Shown: piece by piece, positions 1-7,623 of the stretch
Numbering within the stretch: position 1 is the first letter of the stretch
Layout of the letters: every line of letters starts with the position of its first letter
NCBI GenBank assembly: GCA_040500365.1
Contig: CP148031.1
Span: 1,364,001-1,428,000, forward strand
DNA length: 64,000 nucleotides
From: Dehalobacter alkaniphilus
GTDB taxonomy: Bacteria; Bacillota; Desulfitobacteriia; Desulfitobacteriales; Syntrophobotulaceae
Direction: 5' to 3'
The notes under the pieces: generated by a model
Database searches by the model: none
Seen by the model: only the letters and a program-made list of their open reading frames with translations
Told to the model about the DNA's origin: nothing
Program-made: the position numbers and the translations under genes

Positions 1-573
1 TTGTTATATCCCAAAGGAAGCATTATTATTAAACAAGGCATTACGATTGAGAAGCTATTATATATTTTTACAGGGACGGTTGAATATTCGAAAGTTGACG
101 AAGAAGGCAATGAGGTTCTCATTGATGTCTTGGGTGCAAATAATTTATTTATGATTGCTCCATTGTTTACCGGTATTCCCCCTCTCGGTTCATTTACGGC
201 TGTTGAAGACACAGTAGCAGCTGCAATTTCAATTCAGGAAATGAAAAGCTTGATGAAGTCTGATTTTACGCTTACTGAAGAGTTGCTCTACGACCTTTCA
301 ATGAAAAGTAATAACCACATAAAACGGCTGCAAAAACATTACGCTTACAAGGTAGACCATAGAATTATCGAAACTTTGTGTGCACTTGCTGATCAACAAG
401 GGATGCGATTATTTATCAATCAACAAGGTTTGGCTGAACTTGCAGATACAACAAGAGTAACGGTATCAAAATTATTTCGCGATTTGAAATCTGAGAACAT
501 TATACGGCCAATATATGGAGGGATCATTATACAGGATTATAGCCGTCTAAAAAACTGGCAGAAACATATTTAA
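1..573 (+). CDS. Crp/Fnr-family transcriptional regulator (5' end outside window)
   Basis: DNA-binding regulator of the Crp/Fnr superfamily. Residues 1-105 read as the cyclic-nucleotide-binding-like beta barrel (pattern YIFTGTVEYSK...EEGNEVLIDVLG), followed by a dimer helix and a C-terminal winged helix (about 139-170, QQGLAELADTTRVTVSKLFR). Family members are about 220-235 aa and only 190 codons are visible, beginning at the first base with TTG. The gene therefore very probably starts upstream, with roughly 30-40 residues missing. No Fnr-type N-terminal cysteines can be judged from this fragment. It resembles the CprK/RdhK group of halorespirers in general layout, but the effector cannot be told from sequence. 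It is followed by the FmdB-type gene in the same direction. Confidence 0.85.
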   Translation: MLYPKGSIIIKQGITIEKLLYIFTGTVEYSKVDEEGNEVLIDVLGANNLFMIAPLFTGIPPLGSFTAVEDTVAAAISIQEMKSLMKSDFTLTEELLYDLSMKSNNHIKRLQKHYAYKVDHRIIETLCALADQQGMRLFINQQGLAELADTTRVTVSKLFRDLKSENIIRPIYGGIIIQDYSRLKNWQKHI

Positions 574-690
574 AGATCTGTAATTAAGACCAGCTAGTAT
601 TTTCTCCTGATGTCATACGGATATAATGTTAGGGACGCAATGAATTTATTATTGATTTGATGAAGAAAAGATATTTTAGGAGGTTATTAA

Positions 691-891
691 ATGCCAACTT
701 ATGACTTTATTTGCGAAAAGTGTGGTCACAAGTTTTCTGTTTTTTGTAGTGTTAGTTCAAGAGACAAACAAGTATGTCCGCAGTGCGCTGATGATAAAAT
801 AAGTCAGCGGTTTACAACGGTTAATACCTATGGAGTTAAAGGTGGTAAAACCTGTTCATCTGGGAAATGCGGTTCTGGCTGCAAATGTTAG
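691..891 (+). CDS. FmdB-type zinc ribbon protein
   Basis: Small 66-aa protein of the FmdB/putative regulatory zinc ribbon family. It opens with the family signature MPTYDFICEKCGHKF, and two CxxC pairs (CEKC and CPQC) form a rubredoxin-like zinc knuckle. The tail is glycine/cysteine rich (CSSGKCGSGCKC), as is usual in the family. A strong AGGAGG lies 8 bases before the ATG. FmdB was named from a formamidase locus; its molecular role is unknown. It lies 118 bp after the Crp/Fnr gene and just before a cobalamin riboswitch unit, so co-transcription with the regulator is possible. Confidence 0.85.
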   Translation: MPTYDFICEKCGHKFSVFCSVSSRDKQVCPQCADDKISQRFTTVNTYGVKGGKTCSSGKCGSGCKC

Positions 892-911
892 GATCTGCAC
901 CATCTTTTCTC

Positions 912-939
912 TTGACTTTTCTCCAATTTCATTTAGAAT
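912..939 (+). promoter_or_regulatory. Probable sigma-A promoter of the first cobalamin riboswitch unit
   Basis: TTGACT (912-917), 16-bp spacer, TAGAAT (934-939). It lies about 25 bp before the first recognisable riboswitch bases, which fits a transcription start at the riboswitch. Confidence 0.5.
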
Positions 940-963
940 AATACGTAATAATCATATATTCTT

Positions 964-1140
964 TTTGGTGTCTCTTATGGAGAAGAATAGGGAATCAGGT
1001 GCAAATCCTGGACGGACCCACCGCTGTAAATAGTTGTGATGACTGTACAATGCCACTGAGAAATTGGGAAGGCACAGAAGTCGGTTAAAACTATGAGTCA
1101 GAAGACCTGCCAATAAAGATATCGTAATGAAGCGACGGTA
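964..1140 (+). promoter_or_regulatory. Cobalamin (B12) riboswitch 1
   Basis: The conserved pieces of the class I cobalamin aptamer occur in order: GGTG at the 5' side, GGGAATCAGGTGCAAATCCTG, ACGGACCCACCGCTGTAA, GCCACTG, GGGAAGGC and the B12-box-like AGTCAGAAGACCTGCC at about 1096-1111. The closing segment ends near GACGGTA. It is followed directly by an intrinsic terminator, so it probably works by transcription attenuation: adenosylcobalamin or another cobamide would switch off the downstream ECF-ubiD-hyuAB-ubiX unit. The genes downstream are not typical B12 genes, which makes this placement notable. Confidence 0.93.
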
Positions 1141-1141
1141 A

Positions 1142-1190
1142 AGTTTCAGTTTGAGAGTTAGTATCTCTCAAAACTGGAACTTTTTTTATT
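1142..1190 (+). terminator. Intrinsic terminator of cobalamin riboswitch 1
   Basis: Long hairpin: AGTTTCAGTTTGAGAG pairs with CTCTCAAAACTGGAACT across a 7-nt loop, with one bulged A, followed by TTTTTTTATTTT. Its position right after the aptamer marks it as the riboswitch expression platform. Confidence 0.88.
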
Positions 1191-1198
1191 TTGCATGC

Positions 1199-1226
1199 AT
1201 GTAGTTTACATGTATATAGTTTACAT
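1199..1226 (+). repeat. Paired TAGTTTACAT repeats before the ECF operon (possible operator)
   Basis: TAGTTTACAT occurs twice (1202-1211 and 1217-1226), 15 bp apart. The first copy sits in a near palindrome, ATGTAGTTTACAT. A matching inverted motif, ATGCATGTAAAC, occurs at 3466-3477, just after the ecfT stop. The sites lie between the riboswitch terminator and the first ribosome binding site, where a repressor could act. Which protein binds, if any, is unknown. Confidence 0.35.
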
Positions 1227-1249
1227 TTTTATATGGAGGCTTTCATCCG

Positions 1250-2743
1250 ATGGAACCTGCGGTACAGCTTAAAATAGAATCTCTTACTTTTCCGCCTGAG
1301 ACAAAGAAAGTGTTAAAAGATATCGACTTAACCATCAATAAAGGAGATTTTATCGCCATTACAGGGGAAGCGGCATCGGGAAAATCGATGTTGCTCCATA
1401 GCATCACCGGAGCAGCGCCTCAATTTTTCAATGGGCAGTTAAACGGCACCATTAGGGTCATGGGGCAAGATATCCATGATATTCCCCTGGCCAAAATGTG
1501 CGATCACATCGGCTATATGATGCAGGAGCCGCAAAATCAAATTGTCAGTATCACGGTAGAGGAAGAAGTGGCTTTTGGTATTGCCAATATGGAACTTCCT
1601 TGGGAGGAAATGAAGAACAGAGTCAAAAAAACGTTGCAATTCGTTGGACTGGAGGGTTTTGAACAAAGAAATACGGATGGACTGTCCGGCGGACAAGCCC
1701 AAAGAGTGGTATTGGCAAGTGTTCTCGCTATGGAAACTCCCATTCTTGTTTTAGACCAGCCCACCGCAGAATTAGACTTAAAGGGAAAACAAGACCTCTA
1801 TTCTCATATCGGTTTTTTAAATAAAGAAAAGGGAGCTACCGTGATTATGGTGATGGACCGGGCCTGTGATATTCTCCCTTATACCAATCGTATTCTTATC
1901 ATGGCTGAAGGAACAATCAAAGAAGAATGCAGCCCTGATGACTATCAGAAACGTTTAAATAAAACAAGGCCAGCAAGAAACATTACGGCAGCAAATGAAA
2001 AAATAATTGAAGTGAAGGATCTATCCTTTACCTATAAAGGAGATTTTAAGGGATGTGAAAAAATCAATTTAGCCATTAATCAAGGGGATTTTATTGGGTT
2101 GATTGGACTCAATGGTTCAGGGAAAACGACGCTCTTAAAGTTAATGGAAGGTTTGCTTGTCCCGGATGCTGGTGCGATTCAGATATTTGGCAAACCCCTG
2201 ACCAAAAGAAATTTAGCAACCATACGCAGTCAAATAGGTTTTCTGTTTCAAAACCCTGATCTTCAAATCTTTACGAACACAGTAAAAGACGAGGTAGCTT
2301 TTATTTTAAGAACAAGAAAACTGCCGGAAGAGGAAATTGAAGAGAAGGTGAATGGAATTTTAGCTGAAGTCGGGCTGTTGGCATACGCCGATATTCATCC
2401 TCATAGGCTCAGCCGCTGCCAGCGTCAGAAACTGGCAATTGCCTCTGTTTTAGTAGGAGGTCCCGAGATTATCATGGCTGATGAACCAACCTCAGGCTTA
2501 GATGAAGAACAAAGTACTCTGATCATGGAGCTGCTTTCTGCATTTCAGCAACAAGGTAAAACGGTTATTCTCGTTACCCATGACCTGAGTTTGGCCAAAC
2601 AATATACCAATCGAATCATGGCGATGCATAAGCACCATCTGGCATTGGATATTGCGACCCCAAAAATTGGTTCTTTTGAAAAAACATTGAAGGACATCGG
2701 ATTAGATTTTCAGAAGGAGGGCATTGCTTATGGCCTTCATTGA
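1250..2743 (+). CDS. ECF transporter double ATPase (EcfA, YkoD-like)
   Basis: 497-aa energy-coupling-factor ATPase with two fused ABC domains, the layout of YkoD in the YkoEDC transporter. Domain 1 has Walker A GEAASGKS (39-46), signature LSGGQAQR and Walker B ILVLDQP. Domain 2 has Walker A GLNGSGKT, Q-loop QNPDLQIF and Walker B IIMADEPTSGLD. The second signature loop reads LSRCQRQ instead of LSGGQ, so one composite ATP site may be weak. It would power import of a small molecule bound by the S component encoded two genes downstream. ATG with TATGGAGG about 10 bases upstream. The gene overlaps ecfT by 14 bp, and the whole unit lies behind cobalamin riboswitch 1. Confidence 0.9.
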   Translation: MEPAVQLKIESLTFPPETKKVLKDIDLTINKGDFIAITGEAASGKSMLLHSITGAAPQFFNGQLNGTIRVMGQDIHDIPLAKMCDHIGYMMQEPQNQIVSITVEEEVAFGIANMELPWEEMKNRVKKTLQFVGLEGFEQRNTDGLSGGQAQRVVLASVLAMETPILVLDQPTAELDLKGKQDLYSHIGFLNKEKGATVIMVMDRACDILPYTNRILIMAEGTIKEECSPDDYQKRLNKTRPARNITAANEKIIEVKDLSFTYKGDFKGCEKINLAINQGDFIGLIGLNGSGKTTLLKLMEGLLVPDAGAIQIFGKPLTKRNLATIRSQIGFLFQNPDLQIFTNTVKDEVAFILRTRKLPEEEIEEKVNGILAEVGLLAYADIHPHRLSRCQRQKLAIASVLVGGPEIIMADEPTSGLDEEQSTLIMELLSAFQQQGKTVILVTHDLSLAKQYTNRIMAMHKHHLALDIATPKIGSFEKTLKDIGLDFQKEGIAYGLH

Positions 2744-3455
2744 AGAAATTGATCCGCGCACGAAGTTGGTATGGTGTTTAACACTGATCCTTACAGCTTT
2801 GCTTTCGCAGAATCTGATCCAGGAAATTGGGATGATTGCATTGGTAATGATTACGGATTGTATTTTTTCTAACCATTTAAAAAAATATAAAATACTTTTG
2901 CCTGTAATGCTTTTAGTAGCCTCGCAAATTCTTGTGATACAGCTTTTGTTCTGCCGGGATGGAGAACTTGTTTGGCAGTGGGGAATCGTATCTGTTTATA
3001 CTGGCGCTATTCCGGCCGCTGCTTTAGGTATTACCCGCACGGTAGCTATAACCTTTGCTGCCGTTCAGTTTATGACCTGGACTTCTGCCACAGATGCCGC
3101 TTTAATGCTCATATCATGGCGTGTTCCTTATCGCTATGCCATGTTAGTTGTTATGACAAAACGGTTTTTTCCTCTGATGCAAAAGGAATATCTGGCAATT
3201 TCAGAGAGTCAATCTGTTCGGGGTTATCCCTCTGAAGGGATTAAAAATAGAATAAAAAATCTTCCGTTAACGTTTATGCCGTTGCTATATCGTACAGTCC
3301 GGCATACTTCAGATATTGCTCTTTCGATGGAATTAAAAGGCTATGGCAGAAGCAAGCAACGAACTTTTGGCAAACAATTGCATTTAAAAAGCTGGGAAAT
3401 GATCAGTATGGTGGTTTTTATCCTATTTTTCATTACAGTTAACTTAGTACCTTGA
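2730..3455 (+). CDS. ECF transporter transmembrane component (EcfT, YkoC-like)
   Basis: About 241-aa membrane subunit that couples the ATPases to the substrate-binding S component. It begins AFIEEIDPRTKLVWCL, the usual EcfT opening, followed by several hydrophobic helices. The C-terminal region has coupling-helix character (ESQSVRGYP and LSMELKGYGRSKQR, variants of the family's ARG motifs). The ATG at 2730 is chosen because AGGAGG (2715-2720) lies 9 bases before it; an upstream TTG at 2724 is too close. It overlaps the end of the ATPase gene, which implies translational coupling. The order ATPase, T, S matches a dedicated (group I) ECF transporter. Confidence 0.88.
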   Translation: MAFIEEIDPRTKLVWCLTLILTALLSQNLIQEIGMIALVMITDCIFSNHLKKYKILLPVMLLVASQILVIQLLFCRDGELVWQWGIVSVYTGAIPAAALGITRTVAITFAAVQFMTWTSATDAALMLISWRVPYRYAMLVVMTKRFFPLMQKEYLAISESQSVRGYPSEGIKNRIKNLPLTFMPLLYRTVRHTSDIALSMELKGYGRSKQRTFGKQLHLKSWEMISMVVFILFFITVNLVP

Positions 3456-3501
3456 TAACTCCAAAATGCATGTAAACAATTTAACGAGAGGGAACAAGTA
3501 G

Positions 3502-3523
3502 ATTTAGGGTTGACCTGGTACTA
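3502..3523 (+). repeat. Solo copy of the inverted-repeat end seen at 27732-27945
   Basis: The 22 bases here match the reverse complement of the left end of the 214-bp element (27732-27753) at 21 of 22 positions, and its right end at about 18 of 22. No partner inverted repeat is seen nearby. It sits in the 102-bp gap between ecfT and the S-component gene and contains TTGACC, so it might also contribute a -35 box. A remnant of a small mobile element is the likeliest reading. Confidence 0.5.
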
Positions 3524-3557
3524 AAATATAAAAAATATTTTATTTTAGGAGGACATT

Positions 3558-4094
3558 ATGAATAACAAATTTTTCAGAACCGACACAAAAGCACTCGTGG
3601 GGTCCATTCTCTTAGGTATTGTCTTTGTCATAGCCTGTCAGGCTACAGGTTTTATTGACAACCTGCTTCCCACAGGCAAAGCAGGCATGTACTTAATTAA
3701 CGGTACGGTCTGGGCATCCTTTACGGCACTCATTGTCCTGCTCTATAAACAGCCTGCCGGAATCATTGCCGGGGAAGTTGAAGCTATCATTTCCATCTGG
3801 TACAGCCCGCTGTGGATTGCTTTTGTCTTCGCGAATGCCATCGGGTCACTTGCCGTATCATTGGTGGCAGCCAAGTGCTCCATGGAAAAATGGTGGCACC
3901 ACATTCTCGCCCAATTTCTCTGCAATGTTTTAGGGAATGCTGTTGTTTGTATTGGATTAATCAATATTTACCAGTTACCCATCAAGGTTGCCGTAATTGA
4001 AGCATTGATTACTATTGCAGTCTGCTGGCCTCTTTCCACAATCATCACAAAATTGGTGTATGACAGCATTAAAAAATCAGGTTTAGCCCAATAA
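3558..4094 (+). CDS. ECF transporter substrate-binding S component (YkoE-like)
   Basis: 178-aa hydrophobic protein with about six membrane segments and a strong AGGAGG before its ATG. The middle section KQPAGIIAGEVEAIIS recalls the RKPGAA..AELIAA stretch of YkoE, and the neighbouring double ATPase and T protein are also of YkoEDC type. YkoE carries hydroxymethylpyrimidine/thiamine, but there is no TPP riboswitch here; control is by a cobalamin riboswitch. The substrate could therefore be a cobamide precursor or the heterocyclic/aromatic acid processed by the downstream UbiD and HyuAB proteins. S components bind substrate alone, so the fold is supported but the ligand is not. Confidence 0.75.
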   Translation: MNNKFFRTDTKALVGSILLGIVFVIACQATGFIDNLLPTGKAGMYLINGTVWASFTALIVLLYKQPAGIIAGEVEAIISIWYSPLWIAFVFANAIGSLAVSLVAAKCSMEKWWHHILAQFLCNVLGNAVVCIGLINIYQLPIKVAVIEALITIAVCWPLSTIITKLVYDSIKKSGLAQ

Positions 4095-4139
4095 AGAATC
4101 ATTCGCGGGAGACAATGCAGTAAGAAAAGAGGTTAGGAC

Positions 4140-5507
4140 ATGAGCCAAGACTTAAGAGATTTTTTGAAGCAGCTCGAACGAGATGGTGAAGTAAAGCATG
4201 TCACGGAAGAAGTTAAAAGAGCATATGAAATCAGCACCCTCATTATGGAACTGGAAAAAGAGCATCGTTATCCCGTCATGGTTTTTGATAAAGTAGAGAA
4301 CAGTGCGTTTCCTGTGGTGACCAGTATCTTAAGCACCAGAGAACGGTTTGGCAAAGGACTGGGTGTCGAAGCGTCTAAAGTTTCTGAAACCTATGCCGAG
4401 CGTATCAAAAAACGGATCGAAGAGGTCAAAGTTATTAAGAACCCTCCTTTTGCCGAGCATTGTATCACCGGCGATGACATCGATCTCTATAAGCTTCCGA
4501 TTCCGACCCACTTTCCGATTGACGCCGGGCCCTATGTAACCTCTGGACTGTGTGTTGCCAAAGACCCTGTAAGCGGTGTGGAAACCTTAGGTTTCCACCG
4601 CATGCAGTTAAAAAACAAGAATACCTTAGGGATATCACTCCATTCCCGTCAAAGACTCTGGGAATATTTTCGAAGAAGCGAAGAAAAAGGACAGAGCCTG
4701 GAAGCCGCCATCGTGATTGGTGTTCATCCCAATATTGCCTTGGGATCGATGGCCCTCGTTCCATATGACCAGGGGAAATATGGTGCGATTGCCGGACTTT
4801 TCGGTGAACCATTAGAGGTTGCACCTTGCGCAACGGTCAATTTACAGGTTCCGGCCTATGCGGAAATTGTCCTGGAAGGTGAAATACTGGCTGATGTGCG
4901 GGAAAAGGAAGGTCCTTTCGCTGAATTTACGAATTACGCCTGCTATCGCAGTACGGAGAATGTCTTCAAAGTCAAAGCAATCCGCTACCGGCAAAACGCT
5001 TTTTATCATGACTTGACACCTGGGATGAGCAGTGAACATATCACGGTTGTGGCCATTCAGCGAGAAGGCGATGTTTTAAACGCTTTACATCAGACTTTGC
5101 CGAATATCAAAGCAGTTCATGCACCCTTTTCGGCCTGCGGATTGTTTCATTGCTATATTTCTATGAAAAAAATTGCCGAAGGGCAGCCTATGCAAGCCAT
5201 TTACGCCGCTTTTGCTGTCGACCACAATATCAAGATGGTCATTGTGGTGGATGAAGATGTCGACGTCTTTAACGAAGAGGAAGTCCTATGGGCACTTGCC
5301 ACTCGGTTACAAGCGGATAAAGGGGTTTCCATTTTACCGCAGCACCTGGGAATGGGTGTGACCCTTGACCCCTCAACGGATGAATTAAGCCGTACGTCCA
5401 AAATGGGGATTGATGCCACAAAGCCCTTAAGCGGTTTCGCCCCTAAAATCCAATTGGACGATGAAGTAAGAGCGGCAGTGCAACGGCTTCTTAAATATGC
5501 CAAATAA
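4140..5507 (+). CDS. UbiD-family prenyl-FMN-dependent decarboxylase
   Basis: 455-aa member of the UbiD family, enzymes that reversibly decarboxylate aromatic, heteroaromatic or unsaturated acids using prenylated FMN. Family hallmarks seen are DIDLYKLPIPTHFPIDAGPY (114-131), GFHRMQ (151-156, candidate conserved Arg) and EGPFAEFTNY (257-266, candidate catalytic Glu). The length is normal for the group (450-500 aa). Its cofactor synthase UbiX and an LpdD-like protein are encoded four and five genes downstream, as in gallate and hydroxybenzoate decarboxylase operons. HyuA and HyuB in between suggest that ring opening or ATP-dependent (de)carboxylation is linked to it. The substrate is unknown. 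Confidence 0.92.
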   Translation: MSQDLRDFLKQLERDGEVKHVTEEVKRAYEISTLIMELEKEHRYPVMVFDKVENSAFPVVTSILSTRERFGKGLGVEASKVSETYAERIKKRIEEVKVIKNPPFAEHCITGDDIDLYKLPIPTHFPIDAGPYVTSGLCVAKDPVSGVETLGFHRMQLKNKNTLGISLHSRQRLWEYFRRSEEKGQSLEAAIVIGVHPNIALGSMALVPYDQGKYGAIAGLFGEPLEVAPCATVNLQVPAYAEIVLEGEILADVREKEGPFAEFTNYACYRSTENVFKVKAIRYRQNAFYHDLTPGMSSEHITVVAIQREGDVLNALHQTLPNIKAVHAPFSACGLFHCYISMKKIAEGQPMQAIYAAFAVDHNIKMVIVVDEDVDVFNEEEVLWALATRLQADKGVSILPQHLGMGVTLDPSTDELSRTSKMGIDATKPLSGFAPKIQLDDEVRAAVQRLLKYAK

Positions 5508-5547
5508 GGGTTGTGTGTTCTAAATATACCGATTAAGGGATGAGCGT

Positions 5548-7623
5548 ATGATTAAAATTGCCATTGATACAGGAGGTACTTTCACCGACTACACCGCGGT
5601 AGGGACGTTTCAGAACAGTGAACACAAAACGGTCTTTGTCAAAAATCTCACGGATCATAACCATCTTGCCCAGGGGATGATCGCTGGCTTAAAAAAATTA
5701 GCAGATGCCTGGCATACGGATTTAGAGACACTCCTCTCAGAAACGGAACAAATTATTCACGGCACCACCTTAGCGTTAAACGCCCTTTTAGAAAAAAAAG
5801 GCGCGGTCACTGCACTTTTTACCACGGAGGGTTTCCGTGATGCGCTGGAGATACGCCGTTCTCAGCTTGAAAATCAATGGGATCTGCGAGCGGAAACGCC
5901 GGATGTACTGGTTCCGCGCAGACTGCGCTTGGGTATTGCGCAGCGCATGGACTACAAAGGGGACATCCTTAAAGTGCTGGATGAACAAGCTGTCCGAAAT
6001 GCTTGTCTGAAATGCAAGGCATACGGCGTACAGAGCATTGCGGTTTGCTACCTTTTTTCTTTTCTAAATCCGGAACATGAAAAAAGAACGGCAGAAATTA
6101 TTCGAGAAGAACTACCCGGCGTTTTCGTGGCGCTCTCTTCGGACGTAGCACCAAAAATCAGAGAGTATGAAAGAACTTCCACGACGGTTCTCAATGCTTA
6201 TCTGACGCCGGTTCTTCAAGATTATCTCCACACCGTCAAAAAGGAACTGGCCCAATATGGTTGGGGCAAACCGATTCATATGATGATGAACAGCGGTGGC
6301 TTAAGCGATACGGATGCGATGTCCAGTTTCGCTGTCAAAACCCTTTTTTCGGGACCTGCCGGTGGTGCCTGCGGCAATGAAGCCATCGGGAAAATGACAG
6401 AAAAGCCCTATACGGTGTTGGCAGATATGGGGGGGACCAGTTTTGATGTGCATGTGTCAGACAGTAAAAATCAGCTGATTCCCCAATCGAAGATCGCTGG
6501 CTATCCGTTATCGATTCCGACCATTGACATCACTTCCATTGGAGCCGGCGGGGGTAGTATTGCCCGTCTGGATGAAAGTGGAAGATTATTGGTGGGACCG
6601 GACTCCGCCGGATCAGTTCCAGGCCCTGCCTGTTACGGTTTAGGCGGGACCGAGCCTACGGTTACGGATGCTCTGGTTGTTTTGGGACTGATCGATGAAG
6701 ATAGTTTCCTCGGTGGTCAAATGGGCCTTAATAAGAAGCTGGCTGAAAAAGTGATTCACGACAAAGTTGCTGCCCCGCTGGATATCTCTGTAGCAGAAGG
6801 GGCCAATATCATTTACCGGATTGCTACTGAGATGATGGCTGATGCGGTGCGTCTTGTCACAATCCAAAAAGGCAATGACCCCAGAAAATTCTCCTTGATC
6901 GGCGCGGGAGGAGCTTTTCCGTTGTTTGCAGCCAACATGATGGATGCGCTGCATATGAAAGAAGTCTTATTTCCGGTCATCGGTCCTGTCTTTTGTGCAT
7001 GGGGTATGTTAGGGGCAACCCGTCGCTGTGATTTCACGCGAAGTTTCTTTATGGAAAAGGGACAATGGGACCCATCGAAAATTAACGTGGTTATTACCGA
7101 CATGAAAAAAGAAGGAAAAGCGGAGCTCGGGCGTTTGGGAGTACCGGAAAATGAGCAGAATTTCCGACTTACCCTGGAAATGCGTTACATCGGACAGCAC
7201 CATGAAATAGCAATACCCTGGCAGGGAGCGTTTACCTCAGAGAGCCGGGATGCTTTAGAAATCGCCTTCAATCGTACCCACGAAAGCATCTATGAATATG
7301 CAGAAACAGACAAAGAATGGGAAATCATTAATATCCATCTGGCTTGTCTAGAACGGGAAAAGGAAAACACACGCTTTCCGTTCCCTGAGAATGACATTCT
7401 CTTAGCGAATAGGACAGTGGCAGGGAATCCCTTCGGACAAACGGGCGAAATTTCCGTCCCTGTCTACCACGCCGGTGATTTAACCGGCAATGGTACAAAA
7501 GGTATCAACGGCCCGGCTCTGATCAATTTTGACTACACCACGGTTTTGATCCCCGCTGGCTTTGCAGGCAAATCGGTTAAGAACGGTGTTTTATCTATAA
7601 CAAAAGAAGGTGCAGAAGCATGA
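5548..7623 (+). CDS. HyuA-type hydantoinase/acetone carboxylase beta-like subunit
   Basis: 691-aa HyuA family protein. The N-terminal hydantoinase domain opens with IDTGGTFTD (phosphate-binding loop of the ASKHA fold), followed by HGTTLALNALLE. The central ATPase domain has the second phosphate loop LADMGGTSFDVHV. The size matches N-methylhydantoinase HyuA and acetone/acetophenone carboxylase subunits. These proteins pair with HyuB to hydrolyse cyclic amides or to carboxylate ketones at the cost of ATP. The stop overlaps the start of hyuB by 4 bases (ATGA), so the two are translationally coupled. The intact phosphate-binding loops argue for an active enzyme; whether it opens a ring or handles CO2 cannot be told. 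Confidence 0.92.
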   Translation: MIKIAIDTGGTFTDYTAVGTFQNSEHKTVFVKNLTDHNHLAQGMIAGLKKLADAWHTDLETLLSETEQIIHGTTLALNALLEKKGAVTALFTTEGFRDALEIRRSQLENQWDLRAETPDVLVPRRLRLGIAQRMDYKGDILKVLDEQAVRNACLKCKAYGVQSIAVCYLFSFLNPEHEKRTAEIIREELPGVFVALSSDVAPKIREYERTSTTVLNAYLTPVLQDYLHTVKKELAQYGWGKPIHMMMNSGGLSDTDAMSSFAVKTLFSGPAGGACGNEAIGKMTEKPYTVLADMGGTSFDVHVSDSKNQLIPQSKIAGYPLSIPTIDITSIGAGGGSIARLDESGRLLVGPDSAGSVPGPACYGLGGTEPTVTDALVVLGLIDEDSFLGGQMGLNKKLAEKVIHDKVAAPLDISVAEGANIIYRIATEMMADAVRLVTIQKGNDPRKFSLIGAGGAFPLFAANMMDALHMKEVLFPVIGPVFCAWGMLGATRRCDFTRSFFMEKGQWDPSKINVVITDMKKEGKAELGRLGVPENEQNFRLTLEMRYIGQHHEIAIPWQGAFTSESRDALEIAFNRTHESIYEYAETDKEWEIINIHLACLEREKENTRFPFPENDILLANRTVAGNPFGQTGEISVPVYHAGDLTGNGTKGINGPALINFDYTTVLIPAGFAGKSVKNGVLSITKEGAEA

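Noticed and set aside
830..1033. 67-codon frame overlapping the FmdB end and riboswitch 1
   Set aside because: No ribosome binding site; it runs into the conserved cobalamin aptamer, which explains the sequence better.
3558..4094. Calling the S component a thiamine/HMP transporter (YkoE)
   Set aside because: Architecture is YkoEDC-like, but no TPP riboswitch is seen and control is by a cobalamin riboswitch; the ligand is left open.
5201..5503. 100-codon minus-strand frame in ubiD
   Set aside because: Shadow of the UbiD coding sequence; no start site or family pattern.
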